Assembly: GCA_903970465.1 (NCBI GenBank) | Contig: CAJCIO010000039.1 | Coordinates: 1-63,377 of the forward strand | From: Gammaproteobacteria bacterium | Lineage (GTDB): Bacteria; Pseudomonadota; Gammaproteobacteria; Pseudomonadales; Pseudomonadaceae | Length of the DNA stretch: 63,377 nt | Direction: 5' to 3' | Shown here: positions 58,762-63,377 of the stretch, one piece after another | How the letters are laid out: the number at the start of each line of letters is the position of its first letter | Position numbering within the stretch: position 1 is the stretch's first letter | Notes under the pieces: generated by a model | Databases searched by the model: none | Told to the model about the DNA's origin: nothing | The model's input: only the letters and a program-made list of their open reading frames with translations | Position numbers and translations under genes: made by a program

Positions 58762-59237
58762 TGAAGCGCTGGCTGATGGCGCTTGCCGCCCTGCCGTTGT
58801 CGGCTCTGGCCGCTACTGTGGGGGCACCGGCAACAAACGAAGCGAGCCCTGCGGCGACGGGGCCTGCCGCTACGGTCGCGGCCGCTACCGGCGGCAGCAT
58901 GGCAGGGCAGTTGACCCAGTTGATGTTCGGGCTGCTGGTGGTCCTGGCGGTCATCGTCGCCCTGGCCTGGGTGGTTCGCCGCGTCCAGCAGGCCGCCCCT
59001 CGGGGTGGTCAGGTCATCGATATCGTCAGTGCGCGGGCACTGGGGCCGCGCGACCGGCTGGTGCTGGTGCAGATTGGCGACGAACAGGTCCTGCTGGGGG
59101 TCAGCCCGGGCCGGATCACCTCGCTGCATGTCATGAAGGAGCCCGTGCGCAGTCCCGCTCGCAGCGAGCAGGCCACGCCCGAATTCGCCCAGCGCCTGAT
59201 GGAACTGCTGGGCAAGGATCAGAAGGATAAGAAGTAA
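58761..59237 (+). CDS. fliO: Flagellar export apparatus protein FliO
   Basis: 158 residues. An N-terminal hydrophobic signal-like segment ([14 protein letters not shown]), a membrane helix at about 52-72 ([21 protein letters not shown]), and a cytoplasmic part ([41 protein letters not shown]). It helps assemble the FliP ring. Start and stop each overlap the neighbours by one base. Confidence 0.93.
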   Translation: MKRWLMALAALPLSALAATVGAPATNEASPAATGPAATVAAATGGSMAGQLTQLMFGLLVVLAVIVALAWVVRRVQQAAPRGGQVIDIVSARALGPRDRLVLVQIGDEQVLLGVSPGRITSLHVMKEPVRSPARSEQATPEFAQRLMELLGKDQKDKK

Positions 59238-59989
59238 TGAGCGCCGTGCGCATCCTCTTGACGCTGTTGCTGATGGTCGTTGCGCCTATGGCGCTGGCCG
59301 CCGATCCGCTGTCGATCCCGGCCATCACCCTGTCCAATGGTGCCAACGGGCAGCAGGAATATTCGGTCAGCTTGCAGATTTTGCTGATCATGACCGCGCT
59401 GAGTTTCATCCCGGCGGGCGTCATGCTGATGACCAGCTTCACGCGGATCATCATCGTCTTCTCCATTCTGCGTCAGGCCCTGGGCTTGCAGCAGACGCCT
59501 TCCAACCAGTTGCTGACCGGCATGGCGCTGTTCTTGACCATGTTCATCATGGCGCCGGTGTTCGACCGTGTGAACAACGACGCCCTGCAGCCCTATCTGG
59601 CGGAAAAGATGAGTGCCCAGGATGCCTTGGCCAAGGCTCAGGTGCCGTTGAAGGATTTCATGCTGGCGCAAACCCGGCAGAGCGATCTCGACCTGTTCGT
59701 GCGTTTGTCCAAGCGCACCGATATCGTCGGCCCGGATCAGGCGCCCTTGACCATTATCGTTCCGGCATTCGTGATCTCCGAGCTCAAGACGGCGTTTCAG
59801 ATCGGCTTCATGATCTTCATTCCGTTCCTGGTCATCGACCTGGTGATCGCCAGTATCCTCATGGCCATGGGCATGATGATGCTGTCGCCGCTGATCATCT
59901 CGTTGCCGTTCAAGATCATGCTGTTCGTGCTGGTCGACGGCTGGGCCCTGATCATTGGTACCTTGGCTGGCAGTTTCGGCGGTGTCTGA
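59237..59989 (+). CDS. fliP: Flagellar export gate protein FliP
   Basis: 250 residues. Cleavable signal ([16 protein letters not shown]), then membrane segments and the signatures [38 protein letters not shown] and [46 protein letters not shown]. Five copies form the export channel with FliQ and FliR. Confidence 0.97.
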   Translation: MSAVRILLTLLLMVVAPMALAADPLSIPAITLSNGANGQQEYSVSLQILLIMTALSFIPAGVMLMTSFTRIIIVFSILRQALGLQQTPSNQLLTGMALFLTMFIMAPVFDRVNNDALQPYLAEKMSAQDALAKAQVPLKDFMLAQTRQSDLDLFVRLSKRTDIVGPDQAPLTIIVPAFVISELKTAFQIGFMIFIPFLVIDLVIASILMAMGMMMLSPLIISLPFKIMLFVLVDGWALIIGTLAGSFGGV

Positions 59990-60019
59990 CGCCATTGCCG
60001 ATCGCAGGAGAATCGCTCC

Positions 60020-60289
60020 ATGACTCCAGAAGTAGCGCTTGACCTGTTTCGCGATGCCCTGTGGCTGACCGTGGTGATGGTGTCCTTTTCGGTGCTGCCC
60101 AGCCTGATCGTCGGGCTGATCGTGGCGATGTTCCAGGCCGCCACGCAAATCAACGAGCAGACCCTGGGCTTTCTGCCGCGCCTGCTGGTGATGCTGGTGA
60201 CCGTCATCGTCGGCGGGCCGTGGGTGGTGCAGACCTTCATGGACTACATCACGCGTCTGTACACCAGCATCCCGCAGTTGATCGGCTGA
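60020..60289 (+). CDS. fliQ: Flagellar export gate protein FliQ
   Basis: 89 residues, two membrane helices (about 15-40 and 52-72). MTPEVALDLFRDALWLTVVMVSFSVLPSLIVGLIVAMFQAATQINEQTLGFLPRL is the FliQ pattern. AGGAG precedes the ATG. Six bases from fliR. Confidence 0.96.
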   Translation: MTPEVALDLFRDALWLTVVMVSFSVLPSLIVGLIVAMFQAATQINEQTLGFLPRLLVMLVTVIVGGPWVVQTFMDYITRLYTSIPQLIG

Positions 60290-60295
60290 CCCGCG

Positions 60296-61072
60296 GTGCT
60301 GCAACTGACCGATCTGCAGATCAGCACCTGGGTGGCGACCTTCATCCTGCCGCTGTTTCGCGTGGCCGCGCTGCTGACCACCATGCCGATCTTTGGCGCC
60401 AACACCGTCTCGCGGCGTATTCGCCTGTACCTGGCGGTGGCCATTACCGTATGCATCGTGCCTGGCTTGCCGCCGATGCCGCAGGTCAATCCGCTGGACC
60501 CCAGCGGCATGCTGCTGATTGCCGAGCAGATCATCGTTGGCGCGATGATGGGCTTGTCGCTGCAGATGCTGTTTCAGGTGTTCGCCATCGCCGGGCAGAT
60601 CCTGGCGGTGCAGATGGGCATGTCGTTCGCGTCCATGATCGACCCCACCAACGGGGTGTCGTCGGCGGTGGTGGGGCAGTTTTTCACCATGTTGGTGACG
60701 CTGCTGTTCCTGTCGATGAATGGCCACCTGGTGGTATTCGAGGTCTTGACCGAGAGTTTCACTACACTGCCCGTAGGCCATGCACTGTTCACCAACAACA
60801 TCTGGGAGCTGGTGCTGCGCATGGGCTGGGTGCTGGGTGCCGCGCTGATGTTGGTGCTGCCGGCGATCACGGCGCTGCTGGTGGTCAACATCTGCTTCGG
60901 GGTGATGACCAAGGCTGCGCCGCAGTTGAACATCTTTTCGATCGGCTTTCCGCTGATCCTGGTGATGGGCATGGTGATCCTGTGGATCAGCATGGCCGAT
61001 CTTCTTACTCAGTATCAGCCGATTGCCGCCGACGCGTTGCAATGGCTGCGCGGCATGATCAGGGCGCAATGA
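60296..61072 (+). CDS. fliR: Flagellar export gate protein FliR
   Basis: 258 residues, about six membrane helices. GTG start. FRVAALLTTMPIFGANTVSRRIRLYLAVAIT, GQILAVQMGMSFASMIDPTNG and NIFSIGFPLILVMGMVILW match the family. It completes the FliPQR export gate. The next gene begins three bases after. Confidence 0.96.
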   Translation: MLQLTDLQISTWVATFILPLFRVAALLTTMPIFGANTVSRRIRLYLAVAITVCIVPGLPPMPQVNPLDPSGMLLIAEQIIVGAMMGLSLQMLFQVFAIAGQILAVQMGMSFASMIDPTNGVSSAVVGQFFTMLVTLLFLSMNGHLVVFEVLTESFTTLPVGHALFTNNIWELVLRMGWVLGAALMLVLPAITALLVVNICFGVMTKAAPQLNIFSIGFPLILVMGMVILWISMADLLTQYQPIAADALQWLRGMIRAQ

Positions 61073-61075
61073 GCC

Positions 61076-62236
61076 ATGGCAGAGAGCGAGAGCGGCGGCG
61101 ACAAGACAGAAGACCCCACAGACAAACGCAAGCGCGACTCGCGCGAACAAGGTGAGGTCATTCGCTCCAAGGAGCTCAACACCGTGGCAGTGATGCTGGC
61201 GGGCACCGGCGCCATTCTGACCTACGGCGGCGCGCTGGCGCAGACCTTCGTGACGCTGATGCAAAAGAGTTTCACCTTGCCGCGCGAAGTGATCATGGAT
61301 CAGCGCTATATGCAGGTGTTCCTGCTGCAGGCCGCCAAGGACGCCTATCTGGCCACCCAGCCGATCCTGGTGGTGCTGTTGTTAGCCTCCTTGCTCAGCC
61401 CGTTGGCGCTGGGTGGCTGGCTGTTCGCGCCCGGTGGGATGGCGCCCAAGTTCAGCCGCATGAACCCGCTGAGTGGGGTCAAGCGCATGTTTTCGACCAA
61501 TGCCCTGATCGAGCTGATCAAGGCGATGGGCAAGTTTGCGGTGATCCTGCTGGTGGCCTTGCAGGTGCTGCACAAGGATCAGGCGCAGCTGCTGGCGATC
61601 GGCAAGGAGCCGTTGGAGCAGGCGATCATCCATAGCGTCCAGGTGGTCGGCTGGAGTGCCTTGTGGATGGCTGCCGGTCTGTTGATTGTCGCTGCGATCG
61701 ATGTGCCGATCCAGATCTACCAGGGCCGTCAGAAGCTGTTGATGACCAAGCAGGAAGTGCGCGACGAGTACAAGGATGCCGAGGGGCGTCCGGAGGTCAA
61801 AGGGCGCATCCGCCAACTGCAGCGCGAAGCCTCGCAGCGGCGGATGATGGCCAATGTGCCGACGGCGGACGTGATCATCACCAACCCCACCCACTATGCG
61901 GTAGCGCTCAAATACGATCCGGAGCAGGGCGGGGCACCGGTGTTGCTGGCCAAGGGCACGGATTTCGTGGCCTTGAAGATCCGCGAAATCGCCGTGGCCC
62001 ACGAGATTCAGTTGCTGGAGTCGCCGGCGCTGGCGCGGTCTATCTACTACTCCACCGAGGTCGATGCGCAGATTCCCGCCGGGCTTTACCTGGCGGTGGC
62101 CCAGGTGCTGGCGTACGTCTATCAGATTCGCCAATACCGCGCCGGCCGCGGCAAGCGCCCCAAACCCCTCGACGACCTGCCGATTCCAGAGGATCTGAAG
62201 CGCGACGCGGATCCGGACGCCCCCGAACCCCCTTGA
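61076..62236 (+). CDS. flhB: Flagellar export specificity switch FlhB
   Basis: 386 residues. Four membrane helices in the first 210 residues, then the cytoplasmic domain with the self-cleavage motif Asn270-Pro271-Thr-His in ADVIITNPTHYAVALKY. N-terminus GDKTEDPTDKRKRDSREQGEVIRSKEL is typical. It switches export from hook to filament substrates with FliK. Last gene of the fliL unit. Confidence 0.97.
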   Translation: MAESESGGDKTEDPTDKRKRDSREQGEVIRSKELNTVAVMLAGTGAILTYGGALAQTFVTLMQKSFTLPREVIMDQRYMQVFLLQAAKDAYLATQPILVVLLLASLLSPLALGGWLFAPGGMAPKFSRMNPLSGVKRMFSTNALIELIKAMGKFAVILLVALQVLHKDQAQLLAIGKEPLEQAIIHSVQVVGWSALWMAAGLLIVAAIDVPIQIYQGRQKLLMTKQEVRDEYKDAEGRPEVKGRIRQLQREASQRRMMANVPTADVIITNPTHYAVALKYDPEQGGAPVLLAKGTDFVALKIREIAVAHEIQLLESPALARSIYYSTEVDAQIPAGLYLAVAQVLAYVYQIRQYRAGRGKRPKPLDDLPIPEDLKRDADPDAPEPP

Positions 62237-62277
62237 TTCCGCGCTCCCACAGGGGATTTGCCGGCGATATAAAAAGT

Positions 62278-62293
62278 TGGAAGGCTTCTTGCA
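62278..62293 (+). promoter_or_regulatory. Sigma54 promoter of flhA
   Basis: TGGAAGG and TTGCA: GG at 62279-62280, GC at 62291-62292, ten apart. Transcription near 62304 would leave about 49 bases before flhA. In Pseudomonas this unit usually continues to flhF, fleN and fliA. Confidence 0.8.
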
Positions 62294-62352
62294 CAAGCAC
62301 TATTGCGCCCGCCCAGGCGTCAAAAGTTTGCTTGCGATCATGAGGAAGACCG

Positions 62353-63377
62353 GTGGACCGTTCCCAACTTATCAACACCGCCCGCAGCAACATCGTCGGC
62401 CTGAGCCGCGGCAACATCGGCGTGCCGCTGTTGCTGCTGGTGATGTTGGCCATGATGATGCTGCCGATACCGCCCTTCCTCCTGGACGTGTTCTTCACCT
62501 TCAACATCGCGCTGTCCATCGTCGTCCTGCTGGTGTGCGTGTATGCCATGCGCCCCCTCGACTTCGCCGTGTTCCCTACAATCCTGCTGGTGGCGACGCT
62601 GTTGCGTCTGGCGCTCAACGTCGCCTCCACGCGCGTGGTGATGCTTCACGGCCATACCGGTCACGGAGCGGCGGGCAAGGTGATCCAGGCGTTCGGCGAG
62701 GTGGTGATCGGCGGCAACTATGTGGTCGGTATCGTGGTGTTCGCGATCCTCATGATCATCAACTTCGTGGTCGTCACCAAGGGTGCCGGGCGGATTTCCG
62801 AGGTGAGCGCGCGTTTCACCCTCGATGCCATGCCCGGCAAGCAGATGGCGATCGACGCCGACCTCAATGCCGGCTTGATCGATCAGGCAGGTGCCAAGGC
62901 CCGCCGTTCCGAAGTCGCCGCCGAGGCCGAGTTCTATGGCTCGATGGACGGCGCCAGCAAATTCGTTCGCGGTGACGCCGTCGCCGGCCTGCTGATCCTG
63001 TTCATCAACCTGCTCGGCGGCATGGCGGTGGGCATGTTCCAGCACGGCTTGACCTTTGCCGATGCCGGCAAGGTGTACGCCCTGCTGACCATCGGTGACG
63101 GTTTGGTGGCGCAGTTGCCATCGCTGCTGTTGTCCACTGCCGCCGCCATCATGGTCACCCGGGCATCAAGCTCGGAAGAAATGGGCAAGCAGATCACCCG
63201 GCAGATGTTCGCATCACCCAAGGCCCTGGCGGTCTCGGCGGGATTGATGCTGATCATGGGGGCGGTGCCCGGCATGCCCCACATCGCCTTCATCAGCCTG
63301 GCTGCGGTGGCCGCTGGCGGTGCCTACCTGTTATGGAAAAAACAGAACGAAGTCAAACAGTTGCTGGTCGTAGAAGC
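62353..63377 (+). CDS. flhA: Flagellar export gate protein FlhA, N-terminal part (cut by window end)
   Basis: 341 complete codons are present; the gene runs off the window and has no stop here. GTG start, AGGAAG upstream: MDRSQLINTARSNIVGLSRG. Several membrane helices follow and the family signature GRISEVSARFTLDAMPGKQM-AIDADLNAGLID is present, with the FHIPEP charged loop ARRSEVAAEAEFYGSMDGASKFVRGDAVAG. The cytoplasmic domain that receives substrates lies beyond the window. Confidence 0.96.
   Translation, partial: MDRSQLINTARSNIVGLSRGNIGVPLLLLVMLAMMMLPIPPFLLDVFFTFNIALSIVVLLVCVYAMRPLDFAVFPTILLVATLLRLALNVASTRVVMLHGHTGHGAAGKVIQAFGEVVIGGNYVVGIVVFAILMIINFVVVTKGAGRISEVSARFTLDAMPGKQMAIDADLNAGLIDQAGAKARRSEVAAEAEFYGSMDGASKFVRGDAVAGLLILFINLLGGMAVGMFQHGLTFADAGKVYALLTIGDGLVAQLPSLLLSTAAAIMVTRASSSEEMGKQITRQMFASPKALAVSAGLMLIMGAVPGMPHIAFISLAAVAAGGAYLLWKKQNEVKQLLVVE

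Noticed and set aside
59219..61264. A 681-codon minus-strand open frame opposite fliO-fliP-fliQ-fliR
   Set aside because: His/Gln/Arg-rich composition typical of an antisense shadow; the plus strand carries well-recognised export genes.

Overview
The window is a high-GC gammaproteobacterial chromosome segment, almost certainly from a Pseudomonas of the fluorescens/putida/syringae side of the genus. The evidence is a single-polar-flagellum gene set with the Pseudomonas-specific regulators FleQ, FleS and FleR, the PilZ brake FlgZ, at least seven sigma54 (-24/-12) promoters with GG-N10-GC spacing, FliA (sigma28) promoters, a short flagellin of 283 residues, and REP-type palindromes in intergenic gaps. 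The HsbA/HsbR/HptB module lies between fliJ and fliK, inside the flagellar cluster.

Layout. 1-1677: end of a glutamine-synthetase-family gene and an MFS transporter. 1738-4306 (minus): flgZ, flgN, flgM (with a FliA promoter) and flgA. 4369-6186: cheV and cheR. 6437-9422: sigma54 promoter and flgBCDE. 9684-18104: sigma54 promoter and flgFGHIJKL, with an exact-consensus FliA promoter inside flgJ before flgKL. 18216-37633: a flagellin-glycosylation island of about 19 kb. 37762-41506: fliC, flaG, fliD, fliS and fliT with FliA promoters before fliC and fliS. 41543-46052: fleQ, then sigma54-fleSR. 46090-52398: sigma54-fliEFGHIJ. 52504-54961: HsbA-like STAS protein, HsbR-like regulator and HptB. 54981-62236: fliK, then fliLMNOPQR-flhB. 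62353-end: flhA, cut by the window edge.

The island is the unusual part. It has two very large multi-domain glycosyltransferases, then all six pseudaminic acid enzymes (pseB, pseC, pseF, pseG, pseI, pseH) ending at a terminator. A separate cassette with its own excellent FliA-type promoter follows: a PhyH-family Fe(II)/2-oxoglutarate dioxygenase, a GT61 glycosyltransferase fused to an N-terminal nucleotide-binding-like domain, and an FdtA-type ketoisomerase with an FdtB-type aminotransferase (a 3-amino-3,6-dideoxyhexose pathway). Next come a ketoacyl-ACP synthase III, a Maf-type (DUF115) flagellin glycosyltransferase, a small unrecognised protein, and fliC. My inference is a composite flagellin glycan: a nonulosonic acid plus an acylated and possibly hydroxylated amino-dideoxyhexose. 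Its second module would be switched on at the same stage as flagellin. I have no direct evidence for the final structure.

Regulatory logic readable from the DNA: fleQ has a sigma70-like promoter. FleQ/sigma54 and FleSR/sigma54 promoters precede flgB, flgF, fleS, fliE, fliK, fliL and flhA. FliA promoters serve flgM, flgKL (internal), the dioxygenase-GT61-fdtAB cassette, fliC and fliS. All assignments are from reading the sequence; no database search was run.
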